Shown here: positions 47,660-58,034 of the stretch, piece after piece
Layout of the letters: each line of letters begins with the position of its first letter
Numbering within the stretch: position 1 is the stretch's first letter
Assembly (NCBI GenBank): GCA_022575985.1
Contig: JAKSXM010000007.1
Span: 3,288,501-3,352,500, forward strand
Reading direction: 5' to 3'
DNA from: Anagrus nilaparvatae
Lineage: Eukaryota > Arthropoda > Insecta > Hymenoptera > Mymaridae
Length of the DNA: 64,000 bases
The notes under the pieces: model-generated
Told to the model about the DNA's origin: nothing
What the model saw: only the letters and a program-made list of their open reading frames with translations
Databases searched by the model: none
Position numbers and translations under genes: made by a program

Positions 47660-47684
47660 TATTTTTTTACAGATCGTTCAAATA
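47660..47684 (+). promoter_or_regulatory. 5' UTR splice acceptor before receptor gene 2
   Basis: The tract TTTTATTTTTTTACAG ends at 47,672 and is followed by ATCGTTCAAATA and the ATG at 47,685. The same arrangement precedes genes 1 and 3. An apparent longer open frame to 47,649 starts at TTG inside the pyrimidine tract and is not used. Confidence 0.65.
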
Positions 47685-49562
47685 ATGAGGATAATACGCA
47701 TAACTTGCATTTTACAACTTTTGGAAGTTATTCAATCAAGTCCCATTAAAATCATAACAAACCAGATTCTAGAAGAACTGAAGCCAGAACAAGTGACTTT
47801 ATATTCTGATTTCAAGAATGGAACCAACACGATAAACCACTGCAGCTACCAACTAATTTACGAGGATCTTCTGAGCCAAGTTCCAACTGCAACAGTTAAT
47901 CTTAATCAACCAGTACCACTCTTGGATTGGGGGGAAAGCGTTGCTAAATACCATAAAAATATTAGTGCCCCCTTGCATATAATTGTCTTATCTGAAGACA
48001 AAAAGAATGAATTTTTACAGAAATTAAACATTGCACTTGATTTAATATTAGATTCTTTGTTTTACTTGGCAGAAGTTAAAGTCACACTAATTCTGAATCG
48101 TTATCAAATCTCGCCTGATTTGATTCAAAAGATTTTTTCATTGGTACACCAAGGAAATTTTATGAATGCTGTCATGTTAGAATGCGTGCCTCGTAAAAAT
48201 TTATCAATTATACGTCATAATTTTTTTAACGATGAAATTGCAGTTACAAGCTATAAAACCAATACAATCATCAAATATTTTCCAAATAAATTTGATAAAA
48301 TTCGTGGATACGTCTCGAGGACAGGGGTTTATAAACATACTTGGCCAGGTTACTACAAAAATTATACTCTAAATTATTCCCATCATCTGGATGTTTATTC
48401 ATTCATAGCGTTATTAAAATCTTGGGAATATTACATTAATTCTCTGAATATAACTGTTGAATTTATACCCATAGAATTCAAAGACTCAATCAATAATTTA
48501 TTAATAACTCATAGATTAGAAAGTTTTATTTCTCAATCATTAACTTTCAGTTTTGATAATTTTAATAATGTATACATAATAGAATCAGAAAAATTAATTT
48601 TTCTCGTCCCATTAAAAATAGAAGAAAGTGTCAGCTTTATTAACGATTTGTTTCAATTTTTTCTTTTCTTTAGTGGAGCAATTATTTTATTTCTTTTGTC
48701 TTTTTACTTTTTAAAATTTTCTATCAAAGAATGGTCAGTTTTTAAGGTTTACAGTTTTTTAATTGGATTTGCTGTTGATATAAATTTTAGACGTTCGTTA
48801 AAAACAAGAATAATATTTTTCACTCTATGCGTAGCTTCTTTTTTCATTCTGTCTGAGATTGTTTCTGATTTGACTAGCATAAGATTCGGATATAATGAAG
48901 TAGACTTGGCTAAAACACTTGACGATATACTTGAAAAAAATTTTACCGTAACATTTGGTTTGAATCAAGATGCAGTAAATTATTTAAAGAAAGGTTTGAC
49001 AGGAAGCTTGTTAAGAATTGCTGAGGTAGCTAGGTTTGGGATTGAATTGAAACATACTTTCGGTTTTGATAAAGTGGTGATTTTATTGAATAAACATGCT
49101 GAAAAAATTTTAGATAAACATAAATTTCATTTCATGGGAATAAAATATAAAAAAAGTCACTTTGTTTTTTTGGAAGGTTTATACGTTTTAGGCTTTCCAG
49201 AGAATTCTCCATTTAAAAGTAAGTTTGCTAAAATTGATAGGAGAATATCTGAAATCGGACTGGATTTAAAGTGGCGATCTGATTACGAATGCGCTAATAA
49301 AATTGACAAGCGAATCGAGAATAATGATTTTGATGATGATGGAGAAAGCGCTTTGCCTGTTGTTCTTTTTGCTGTAATGTTAGTGGGAATAATTCTTTCC
49401 CTGCTTGCATTATTTCTAGAATTGCTTTGCTTTTACTACTTGCCTAGGTTGTCTCGGATCGATTGGATAAGTAAACTGAAAAATATTCTGACAAGTCCCA
49501 GGAAAGTAAAGATTCGTAAAATTAAAGTTCAGCCTTGTAAAAAAATGGTTTTTGAAGTTTGA
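47685..49562 (+). CDS. divergent ionotropic receptor-like protein 2 (625 aa)
   Basis: This is a probable chemosensory ligand-gated channel subunit in the plasma membrane. The signal segment lies at residues 1-17 and the first extracellular part reaches about 318 (NHCSYQLIYED, FPNKFDKIRGYVSRTGV, NYTLNYSHH). Helix 1 lies at about 320-345 (FFLFFSGAIILFLLSFYFL), the pore/helix 2 segment at about 369-395 (RRSLKTRIIFFTLCVASFFI), the second ligand-lobe at about 400-550 and the last helix at about 553-586, with a basic KVKIRKIKVQPCKK tail. Long stretches are identical to gene 3, especially around helix 1 and from FPENSPFKSKFAKIDRRISE onward, while the middle of the second lobe (HTFGFDKVVIL region) differs more. 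It is a single coding exon, closed by TGA; an AATAAA signal lies at 49,669. Its ligand cannot be told from sequence. Confidence 0.73.
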   Translation: MRIIRITCILQLLEVIQSSPIKIITNQILEELKPEQVTLYSDFKNGTNTINHCSYQLIYEDLLSQVPTATVNLNQPVPLLDWGESVAKYHKNISAPLHIIVLSEDKKNEFLQKLNIALDLILDSLFYLAEVKVTLILNRYQISPDLIQKIFSLVHQGNFMNAVMLECVPRKNLSIIRHNFFNDEIAVTSYKTNTIIKYFPNKFDKIRGYVSRTGVYKHTWPGYYKNYTLNYSHHLDVYSFIALLKSWEYYINSLNITVEFIPIEFKDSINNLLITHRLESFISQSLTFSFDNFNNVYIIESEKLIFLVPLKIEESVSFINDLFQFFLFFSGAIILFLLSFYFLKFSIKEWSVFKVYSFLIGFAVDINFRRSLKTRIIFFTLCVASFFILSEIVSDLTSIRFGYNEVDLAKTLDDILEKNFTVTFGLNQDAVNYLKKGLTGSLLRIAEVARFGIELKHTFGFDKVVILLNKHAEKILDKHKFHFMGIKYKKSHFVFLEGLYVLGFPENSPFKSKFAKIDRRISEIGLDLKWRSDYECANKIDKRIENNDFDDDGESALPVVLFAVMLVGIILSLLALFLELLCFYYLPRLSRIDWISKLKNILTSPRKVKIRKIKVQPCKKMVFEV

Positions 49563-49720
49563 TAAAATTATTTTATTATGCAATTTTAATTTTCTAAGGA
49601 TATTGGATTTTTGTGTTTAAATAATATTTCAAGAATTAATTTTATCAGAAAATTCAAATAATTTTTTAAATAAAATTGTAATATTCGTTTAGGTATGGGT
49701 TTTTTTTGTATTAGCATTTA

Positions 49721-50246
49721 AGGAGTTAGGAGAGTAAATAAAAATGATGACAGAACTGTATGAAACTGGAAAATTATTCAATTTAAACATTTTTAAAGTT
49801 GAATAGAACTTGGTTTTACCTTTGTTACCACATTAATTTTCATTTTATTGCAAATTAAACATAGGCAGTTTAACATTGCTCTTATGGAAATTCATATTTG
49901 GAGCTTACAAAAAGTATGATAGCGATGACACAGGGAGATGAAACTGATTAAATATCATAACTAAATTGTCAAAAATTATATTTCCAATTTATTTTATCTA
50001 GGTTACCACATTCAATCATTAATTATTCGGTAAAAACCAAGTTTTAGTAAGTAACGTAACCTAAAATAATAATGTTTTTTCATAATTTATAAAATTAAAA
50101 TAACTTTTTTTTGCAATAATATTACATATATACACATTTTTAAATATTTTTACGACTAATTTTATTTTAAACTGCAAATTATGAAAAAAAATTGCGTCGG
50201 TAATGTGGATATTGACTCAAATTTTCTATTTACCCTCCTAACTCCT
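49721..50246. mobile_element. 526-bp MITE with TA target duplication
   Basis: Termini are AGGAGTTAGGAGAGTAAATA and, reversed, AGGAGTTAGGAGGGTAAATA. TA flanks each side. In unit 3 the same place (about 60,898) reads AGCATTTAATACATTTAT without interruption, an exact empty site with one TA. TA duplication suggests Tc1/mariner-type mobilisation. No transposase; it inserted downstream of gene 2 after the two units separated. Confidence 0.87.
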
Positions 50247-50319
50247 TAATACATTTATATAATGTTTTGTATTTTTTATAAAAGTATGTTGTTTAATTAT
50301 TACAAACATTCTTCATTAA

Positions 50320-50460
50320 AAATAAGTTCGATAAGATTGATCGAAGAGTATCTGAACTCGGAGTGTATTAAAGTGGCGGTCTGATTACGATCACACTAAT
50401 AAAATTGACAACCAAGTCGAGAATAATGATTTTGATGTTAAAATGAATTTTGATGGTTCT
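50320..50460 (+). pseudogene. relic receptor C-terminal fragment downstream of gene 2
   Basis: KFDKIDRRVSELG is readable and aligns to KFAKIDRRISEIG of the intact genes; next come a shifted version of LKWRSDYDH and a FDV/NFDG stretch. The last helix is gone. The same fragment lies at 60,975-61,105. It is the remains of an ancestral tandem neighbour duplicated along with the gene. Confidence 0.75.
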
Positions 50461-50648
50461 AAATAATTTTTTATTATAAACAATAAACAATCAAATTATG
50501 TCACTTCACTGGGTTTTTGTGTTTAGAAATAATAATGTTTAAAAAAATTAAAATTAACAATATTAAACTTGTATTCAAAAAATGTATTTGCAGAATAATT
50601 TTGTTGTTTATATTTTTAATAAATTAAATTCTGTTGTTGTTAAAACCT

Positions 50649-50712
50649 CCTGGGTAGAAAATTATTGGGGTTCTAGAAGGTCTTAAATAACCCCGTTGAT
50701 TCTATGTCCAGG
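50649..50712. repeat. conserved stem-loop, unit 2
   Basis: The arm CCTGGGTAGAAAATTATTGG is complementary, with mismatches, to CCGTTGATTCTATGTCCAGG. It is present at the same place in all three receptor units. Confidence 0.62.
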
Positions 50713-50844
50713 AATATCTTTTTATTTGAGGACCAAACATTCTTATCCATTTTAATTTCCTATTTATTTTTATTTTCATTTTAAATTTAAGCAAATGCAA
50801 TTTACTTTAATTTTTTTTTTTTTCAACATCTTTTTATTAAATAC

Positions 50845-51216
50845 TTGTGTAAAAAATCGAACATACCGATAAATTATTTTGATCATGACTATCACAGGCC
50901 CTCGGTGCGTTTTAATATTCATACTATTGAATCGCATCATAGGGTTCAAGATATGGTGTTTACTCACAAGATATTGCATGGTTTAATCAAATGTCCACTA
51001 CTTAGAGGCAAATTTAGTTTTCGAAGTATTCCCTATTCATTTCACGAATCTAGAAGCTTGGTTAAACACCTTTTTCGCAATGACTATACTTATTTTTCTG
51101 TTATTAACCGCTGTAAAAGACTTTGGAATACTATTCCCATCAATATCCAATCAATCACGAATCCTTATACTTTTAAATTTAAAATCAAATCTTTACTTCT
51201 AAAATATTATGGTTAG
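50845..51216 (+). pseudogene. non-LTR retrotransposon C-terminal fragment
   Basis: The peptide has the usual LINE C-terminal layout: RPSVRFNIHTIESHHRVQDM, then FHESRSLVKHLFRNDYTYFS, then CKRLWNTIPINIQ and a FKFKIKSLLL end. It is followed by a 3' UTR with GGCCTATAGAGGCTGTAAAT and an AAATA-repeat tail ending near 51,422. There is no RT upstream, so the copy is 5'-truncated. Confidence 0.7.
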
Positions 51217-51429
51217 TTTATTTTGTTACTCTTATTTTGCAAACTTATTTGTTATCTATTGTAATTGGAAAATTTTTTTTTAATTATTATCTAGTCAAAA
51301 TAATTTAATTAATTATTAAAATAATATATTTTTATACTCTAAAAAAATTGATATTTATATTTTGTTATTTATGTATTGGCCTATAGAGGCTGTAAATGTA
51401 TTAATTAAATAAATAAATAAATTCATTTC

Positions 51430-51829
51430 ATATTTACTCACAGCGTTGCTCCTTTTCTTCTCTGTAAAATATTAACATAAAAAATAGTGACTCCACGTGT
51501 AAACCTTTATGGAGAGACTCCTAGTGGTGGAATGGACCTCATCTACACTTTTCTTCTTTTCATAAATGTTTTTCATCCTCACTCATTTCAATTTCTATAA
51601 ATTATAATGTCACACTACGCGAGCACATTTTATCATTATCCACGAAACGTGCAATTTAATAAAATAACCTGCAGAGCATATCTCATCTACAGGAACAAAA
51701 AGGAGCGCGGGCGAGATTATATAATTCGTCCGATTTCTAAGAAATCCATGAGAGAGCTAGAAACTCACGTGACCCAAACTTATCGATCAATAATATCGAT
51801 ATTAGCGCCGTAATTCTTAAACGAATATG
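51430..51829. other. unassigned segment
   Basis: A 68-codon open frame (51,607-51,813) in slightly GC-richer sequence has no known motif and no splice context I can support. Not called as a gene. Confidence 0.4.
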
Positions 51830-52215
51830 AAAAATATTCACACAAAAAATTTGAAAAATTACGTATCAGATGGAAAAAATCCTTTAAAAACAATAATTCT
51901 AGATATTAGTACATTCATAGAAATAAATTAAGTACTACATCCAAAAAGAAAAAAAATTATTGTGTTTTTTTAATTTCTTTATACAAAAAATTTTGAAAAA
52001 AAAAATTTCAAAAAAATTACATATCAGATAGAGAAATCCTATAAAACCATAATTCTGGATATTAGAACTTTCCTAGAAATAAATTAGGTATTACGTCCAA
52101 AAAGAAAAAAAATTATTGTGTTTTTTTAATTTTTTTATTAAAAAAATTTTGAAAAAAAAAAATTTCGAAAAATTACGTAATAAAAACGATAATTCTAAAT
52201 ATTCGTACTTTCGTA
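51830..52215 (-). repeat. tandem-unit repeat family, partial copy 3 (minus)
   Basis: This is the reverse complement of the units in the 10.2- and 45.8-kb copies: CAGATGGAAAAAATCC, GTACTACATCCAAAAAGAAA and GGTATTACGTCCAAAAAGAA recur about every 145 bases. Ends and hairpins are missing. Confidence 0.62.
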
Positions 52216-52279
52216 GAAAAATGTGATTGAAGTCTGGAACGTTCATGGGAAAATTCCCAACCTAAAAATGAAAAAAAAA

Positions 52280-52915
52280 AATTATTTTAAAAAGAGGAAA
52301 ATTCCTAAGTGGATTTTTATAATTTTAATAACTGTATATTTATTTAAAAAATCAGCTTTTATTTTTATTTTCTTATATTTGCATTCACTTATGAGTAAAA
52401 AAATTTTTCCCTTGATTTATATTTTAATTTTTAATAGTGTGTGAGAAACATTGAAATTGATTTAAAAACTTACATTTGTATTTTAAGGTATCATTATTTG
52501 CTGATGTATAAAAAGCAAAAGTTGAACTGTCAATATTTAAATTATATTTAATGGATGTACTTGTCAATCTAATGGCATATTTTTACTGTTGTGTATATTA
52601 ATAATTTCATGAACGAATAAACATTTTTTTTAAATATTTAATTTCTGATGATAAATAGTATTGCCAGCGCTCGATAGTGACTTTGAATTACTGCCATTGA
52701 GACACGGAAAGTTTAGTTGAAAAAAATTACCAGTAAAGGATTTACTCTATACCTTATAATGCTCAGTAATTTTTGAAAGTTTTTAAATTTTTTGTGTCAA
52801 CAAAAAGTCTGTGGATATAAAATAGTTCGATTTTTATAATAATTAAATGTGTATATCACTAAACTGTCAAGAGTAAAAACATGATCTTCTTCCAAAACTA
52901 GGTAAGTTAAAATAA
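52280..52915 (+). repeat. dispersed repeat family X, copy C (uninterrupted)
   Basis: It is collinear with copies A and B and contains neither the LINE tail, the LTR element nor the hAT-like MITE. It therefore serves as the empty-site reference: ACATTGAAATTGATTTAAAA at about 52,448 shows the single AAATT before LTR-element insertion in copy B. Confidence 0.75.
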
Positions 52916-53130
52916 AACTTAAATTTGAACGTTTTTTTAGTTTTAAGTTTAACAATCGATCGAAATTTAAAAACGCTACCAATAAAATGTCAATTCAGCT
53001 TCTCAAAGAATAACAATTGATTGAAAATAAATTTAATTTAAAAATAATTTTTTTTTAGTATTAAGTAATTTAGTAGTTTTTATAATGAGAATAGAAACGT
53101 TTTTTACAAAATTAGTACTTCCAAATAAAA

Positions 53131-55925
53131 AAGAGCATCCCGGAATAAGAAGCGATTTCGGCCCCGGCATGAAATCAAAAAAACCTTTTTACACTTGAAA
53201 GTACTCATAAAAAAAATATTTTTCCCGTTGGAATTTTTACTCCAGCTGCCCTCTATTGGGCTAGGGGGGCAAAAGTGTTTATAAAAATTTTTTTATTTTC
53301 AAAAATTCATATCTCTGGATCCAGAAAACGAAAAGTGGTCTACAAGGTCTCAAAAAATTGGGCTTTCTATGCACTTTAATTTTATATATGTAAAAAAATT
53401 TTTTGAGACACGTAAGCCACCTTAAAATTAAAAAAACGGAAAACTTTAGTTCAAATTTTATCTTTGAAGTTAATTTTCTCTGCCACAAAGATTTACTCAT
53501 CCCTAAAAAATTTATATGTTTTTTGTCACACATGAAGTTGCAGAATGAAACCGGTTTTAACGAGATTCCAACGTACAATTTTTTAAAAAAGCCGAAAAAC
53601 CGATGGTTTTTTCATTTTTTAACTGATTTTCTGGGTTTTTAAGCTCAAATTTTCATTTAACTCTAAACATATACTTTTATATGCAAATTTTATGATTGAA
53701 AATAATATAAAAACTTAAAAATTTTCTATTAGCACCGGTTTCAACAGGATCCCAATATATCAGAACTCAAAAATACAGATAAACTATTGATTTTTAGCAT
53801 CTTTTTGCAGATATCCAGTGTTTCTAAGAAGAAATAACTTTCTTTATATAATGAGGACTTATATGCAAAAATTTTATGCATTAACTTTACATAAAAATCA
53901 TAAATCTTTCAATTGAAATCGGTTTTAACAAGTTTTCAGCGTAGAAATCGATAAAAGATATAAAAAACCGCTAATTTTGTTACCTTTTTTTGCTAATATT
54001 TTTGAGGTTTCTTAATAAGAATAAGGGTTTTTATGCAAGCATTTACTCATACTTCACACTTTAACCTATCTGTTGAACTATTAAAATATTACGCAAACCG
54101 ATTCCATTCAAACCTAAGGTGAAAATGTTTAATAAAATAACGCTGTTAAATGATCATTTTTGTTTTTTAATTCACTGTCAGTAATTTTTAAAATCGAATA
54201 GTATATATTTTGGTTTAACATATTATAATGTTGCATCTTGTATTAAAATTTAATAAAAAAATTAAAAAAATTTTTCTGAGTAAGTTACGCACAGGGAGCG
54301 TGAATTCCCTTATTTCAGCAATTTTTAAACTAAAAAATGATTTACTTGTATCAGGTATATGTGATTCTGTACTAAATGCTTTTGAATCAGATGTACTAAC
54401 ATTGAAATTTGACTTTGCATCTTGTAATTGGAGTAACTTGATAAGTGAACACACAAATTATATGGCTACAAAGATTTTCACAAAAAATGACTGCGTATAA
54501 TTCATTCGTGCATAGATTACTTACAATTCCAATGGAACAATCCGATTACGAAGAAGAGTTAAACACCATAAAACAAATAGCTGTTGCCAATGGATATAAA
54601 AGTTCAATAATCGATAAACTTATTTATAAACAACAAATAAAGAAAAAGCACCAACTCTTACCAAAGGACAACCTCAAGTACTTATCAAATACTTACGGAA
54701 ATATCACCAATCAAATCTTAGTAGAAGTTTTCAAAAAACTAAACATGAAAGTAGCCTTCAAAACTGATAACAACATCAAAAACATATTAAGATTTAGAAC
54801 TCCCGAAAAATTGGAATTTAAAAGTGGTATTTACAAACTAGACTGCAACGATTGTGACAGCATATATATAGGACAAACAGGGCGCACTTTTTTCAAAAGA
54901 TTTACAAAAGACATACAAGGCCCAAATCAAAAAGTTCTGACATCCAATTATGCCGAACATCTTCTCACAAATAAACACACAGGCACAATCCTGCACGAAA
55001 ATATGAGTAAATGCTTGCATAAAAACCCTTATTCTTATTAAGAAACCTCAAAAATATTAGCAAAAAAAGGTAACAAAATTTTAGCGGTTTTTTATATCTT
55101 TTATCGATTTCTACGCTGAAAACTTGTTAAAACCGATTTCAATTGAAAGATTTTTGATTTTTATGTAAATTTAATGCATAAAATTTTTGCATATAAGTCC
55201 TCATTATATAAAGAAAGTTATTTCTTCTTAGAAACACTGGATATCTGCAAAAAAAGTGCTAAAAATCAATAGTTTATCTGTATTTTTGAGTTCTGATATA
55301 TTGGGATCCTGTTGAAACCGGTGCTAATAGAAAATTTTTAAGTTTTTATATTATTTTCAATCATAAAATTTGCATATAAAAGTATATGTTTAGAGTTAAA
55401 TAAAAATTTGAGCTTAAAAACCCAGAAAATTAGTTAAAAAATGAAAAAACCATTGGTTTTTCGGCTTTTTTAAAAAATTGTACGTTGGAATCTCGTTAAA
55501 ACCGGTTTCATTCTGCAACTTCATGTGTGACGAAAAACATATAAATTTTTTAGGGATGAGTAAATCTTTGTGGCAGAGAAAATTAACTTCAAAGATAAAA
55601 TTTGAACTAAAGTTTTTCGTTTTTTTAATTTTAAGGTGGCTTACGTGTCTCAAAAAATTTTTTTACATATATAAAATTAAAGTGCATAGAAAGCCCAATT
55701 TTTTGAGACCTTGTAGACCACTTTTCGTTTTCTGGATCCAGAGATATGAATTTTTGAAAATAAAAAAATTTTTTTAAACACTTTTGCCCCCCTAGCCTAA
55801 CAGAGGGCAGCTGGGGTAAAAATTCCAACAGGAAAAATGTTTTTTTTATGAGTACTTTCAAGTGTAAAAAGGTTTTTTTGATTTCATGCCGGGGCCGAAA
55901 TCGCTTCTTATTCCGGGATGCTCTT
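53131..55925. mobile_element. 2.8-kb foldback element with a Penelope fragment in its loop
   Basis: Ends are AAGAGCATCCCGGAATAAGA and its complement. The left arm is 53,131-54,050 and the right arm 55,003-55,925, matching nearly base for base in reverse complement. The 0.95-kb loop holds a Penelope-like coding fragment whose last codons run into the right arm. Paired open frames of 79 and 99 codons in the arms are mirror images and not genes. No clear target duplication is seen. Confidence 0.85.
54488..55041 (+). pseudogene. Penelope-like linker/GIY-YIG endonuclease fragment
   Basis: Starting about 54,488 it reads NSFVHRLLTIP and IKQIAVANGYKSSIIDKLI, a segment typical of the Penelope region after RT. 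It continues through FKTDNNIKNIL, SGIYKLDCNDC and IYIGQTGRTFFKRF (the GIY-YIG core with its preceding CxxC), to AEHLLTNKH. The frame is open for the whole length, unusual for a captured relic, but RT is missing. The stop lies inside the right foldback arm. It is not the same lineage as the 4.4-kb element (different linker wording). Confidence 0.8.
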
Positions 55926-56631
55926 TAGGTGTTACACACAAACAGATAAAAAATAATAGAACTTTTTTTCTCGTTAGTTTCCAGCAATTCAAGCAAATTC
56001 ATTGAAATTTTAAGCAATGCAATCTAATTGCAAAATTTCCCGTAGAAAATTATTCCAAGGTTCAGAAATCGATTGAAACTGCGCACGTTAAAGAAAATTT
56101 CAAAATGCGTCATTTTTTTTTTTTTTAATTCTACTTACCAACTTATGTAAGATTTCTTTCGGAGTCTAATTTTTGGTCAGAATTTTATTTGGTCACGAAA
56201 AAGTTAGAGAGTTTTAAAAAATAAAAATAATTAAATATTACAAACTAACGTTATCTAAAACTATATACACGCACTGAAAAACTGACACCTTTGAATCAAT
56301 GACGCGCGATATTAGAATATGCCAACAGAGTATTTTGATGCAATATATTGCCGCTATTGAATTAATACATGATTCTAAAGAATTTAAAGTACACTATATT
56401 AAGAATTCTTCGCTTTATTATTCTATGTAGGATAACCTTTTCAATTTTGTATTTTAACTTTTGGTTAAAATTTTATTGACCAGAATTGGAGCTGAATATA
56501 ATTTTTTATTGTTTTAACTTATTTAAAATAAATAAAATGAACATTCATTTTTGTGAACAAAATGATAATTTTACTTCTTATGAACAATGTATTGAACTTA
56601 CATAAAAGTATGGTGCTGTTATTGATATACT
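55926..56631. other. AT-rich stretch without a gene
   Basis: Nothing supportable is seen apart from homopolymers. A short TTTTTGGTCAGAATTTTATT resembles a word of the GCGCATGCGC family. Confidence 0.45.
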
Positions 56632-56892
56632 ACACCATTTCCGAAATTTTTCTTGTTCTAAGATCCGGTTCCATGTCTAATATCACAATATTGTTAAAAT
56701 CCATTTTATGCAACAGTTTTCACTGATTAGGTATTGCCTTATCTAAATTATTCTTGTTATCCTTAAATGGCCCTCCATCCCTTTCCAAATTATACGTTTA
56801 GTTTCACAATATATTATCAGATATGACACATCACAATACTTACCGTCTATTCTATAGACTACGTTGGTGCGATTGGAATTTTTCATATCGTC
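56632..56892 (-). pseudogene. decayed Penelope-like GIY-YIG fragment
   Basis: On the minus strand NSNRTNVVYRIDGKYCDVSY covers the start of a GIY-YIG block; the IGQT core is damaged. After a frame change HKMDFNNIVILDMEPDLRTR and KISEMV match the position and style of HEFDWENVQILHTEKNLNK with IAEMF in the 4.4-kb element. It is an older Penelope relic. Confidence 0.6.
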
Positions 56893-56924
56893 TTTTCCCT
56901 TTTTGATCTAATTTTTTTTTCAAG

Positions 56925-57375
56925 GATTTGGTTATCAAAAAATCTCAGTTATTTTTTTTTTCTTAATTTGGATGTAATACCTCATTTCTTTCTATGAAAG
57001 TACTAATATCTAGAAGTATCGTTTTTACTCGATATCTTGAATCTTAACAATAAAAATACAAAAAATACTAAATTTTTTTTTCCTTTTGGACTTAGAATCT
57101 AATTTTTTTCTATCAAAGTATTAATATTTAGAAATTTAAATCGTTTGTACTCAATTTTTTAGTTCTAAATTCTAATTTTTTTTATATTTTTATTCACAAA
57201 AACTTTTGAACTGTAAAATAAACAAATCATCAAAAATTATTTTCTTTTTGAACGTAATACTTCATTCATTTCCACGGGAGTCCTAGTTTCAGAAAATTCT
57301 TTGTTACTGGATTTTATGGAATTGATACCCAATTTCATGAAAATTTTTTTCCAAAATTTTTCGCATTAAAAATAA
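56925..57375 (+). repeat. tandem-unit repeat family, partial copy 4
   Basis: It contains AATTTGGATGTAATACCTCA, TTTACTCGATATCTTGAATC and TTTTTGAACGTAATACTTCA, the family's unit words. No terminal hairpins. It abuts receptor unit 3. Confidence 0.62.
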
Positions 57376-57552
57376 AAATTTTCAGTATATCGTACTTTTT
57401 GTATTTAAATTTTTTACGCCTAAAAATAAAAAAACTTCATCCTTTTTTTTGTTCAAGTAATGTCTAATTTTTTGCTCGGGAGCTCTAGTCTTAATACATT
57501 TGGTTTCAATTTATATCTCAAATATGATACATAAAATAGTAAACATTTCCAA

Positions 57553-57830
57553 CTCATGTGAATATTTTTCTATGTGAGAAAAAATTTATAGCCGGTTTGC
57601 GGCTAAAAGCATGAAAAATATTTGCTACAGCTAAGTGCTGGGTATAATACATAAAAGTTATTATTCAGACCAAACAGAAGTGTTTTGATTTAAAAACAAG
57701 GACGTATAAAATATAAATATCACAACTGCCTATAATTTAAGAAGTTCGTAGTTCTATACTCAGAAAGCCCATTAGAATGAATGAAGGGCAACCAAGATGT
57801 TTTTTAGCATATTAAATTAAATACAGGTAT
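57553..57830 (+). promoter_or_regulatory. conserved upstream block of receptor gene 3 (candidate promoter)
   Basis: It is collinear with 47,088-47,350. It keeps GGTATAATACATAAAAG, then TTATTATTCAGACCAA. In this copy the block is separated from the coding exon by inserted transposon DNA, which would lie in the 5' UTR intron. Confidence 0.45.
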
Positions 57831-57945
57831 CCCTAGTTATTCGCGGATTTTTTACCCGCGATTCACTATATCCGCGGTAGGCTGAAATGCGGCATCCCTT
57901 GCTATACGCGCAAAAGATCTTTGTTATCCGCGGTTCAAGTGCATC
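57831..57945 (+). mobile_element. pogo/Tigger-like terminal fragment
   Basis: It begins CAGGTATCCCTAGTTATTCG after a TA, with internal TATCCGCGG and GTTATCCGCGG words, as in pogo/Tigger termini. The opposite terminus is not seen, so only an end is called. Confidence 0.45.
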
Positions 57946-58034
57946 TATTTGTTTAAAAAATTTTATCGAGAGTAAACTTAGTCGTAAAATGACGAAGTTC
58001 ACTCACGTTAAAATCTCGTAAACAAAATTTTTCC

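Larger units (their letters stand above)
45605..50775 (+). repeat. receptor duplication unit 2
   Basis: This is homologous to 57,379-61,440 (unit 3) from TTTTTCAGTATCTCG through the gene, the dead receptor fragment and the CCCCGTTGATTCTATGTCC stem-loop. Unit 2 alone contains the tandem-unit element at 45.8-47.1 kb and the MITE at 49.7-50.2 kb; unit 3 alone contains the foldback at 57.8-58.8 kb. The differences behave as insertions into a common ancestral sequence. Confidence 0.78.

Noticed and set aside
51607..51813. 68-codon frame
   Set aside because: No motif or splice sites; slightly GC-richer sequence alone is not enough.
53279..53642. Open frames of 99 and 79 codons in the left foldback arm
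   Set aside because: They are mirrored almost exactly at 55,414-55,777 in the right arm; they are by-products of the inverted repeat.
54228..54500. 90-codon frame before the Penelope fragment in the foldback loop
   Set aside because: Protein-like in parts but not recognised, and it overlaps the Penelope frame at its end; insufficient for a gene call.
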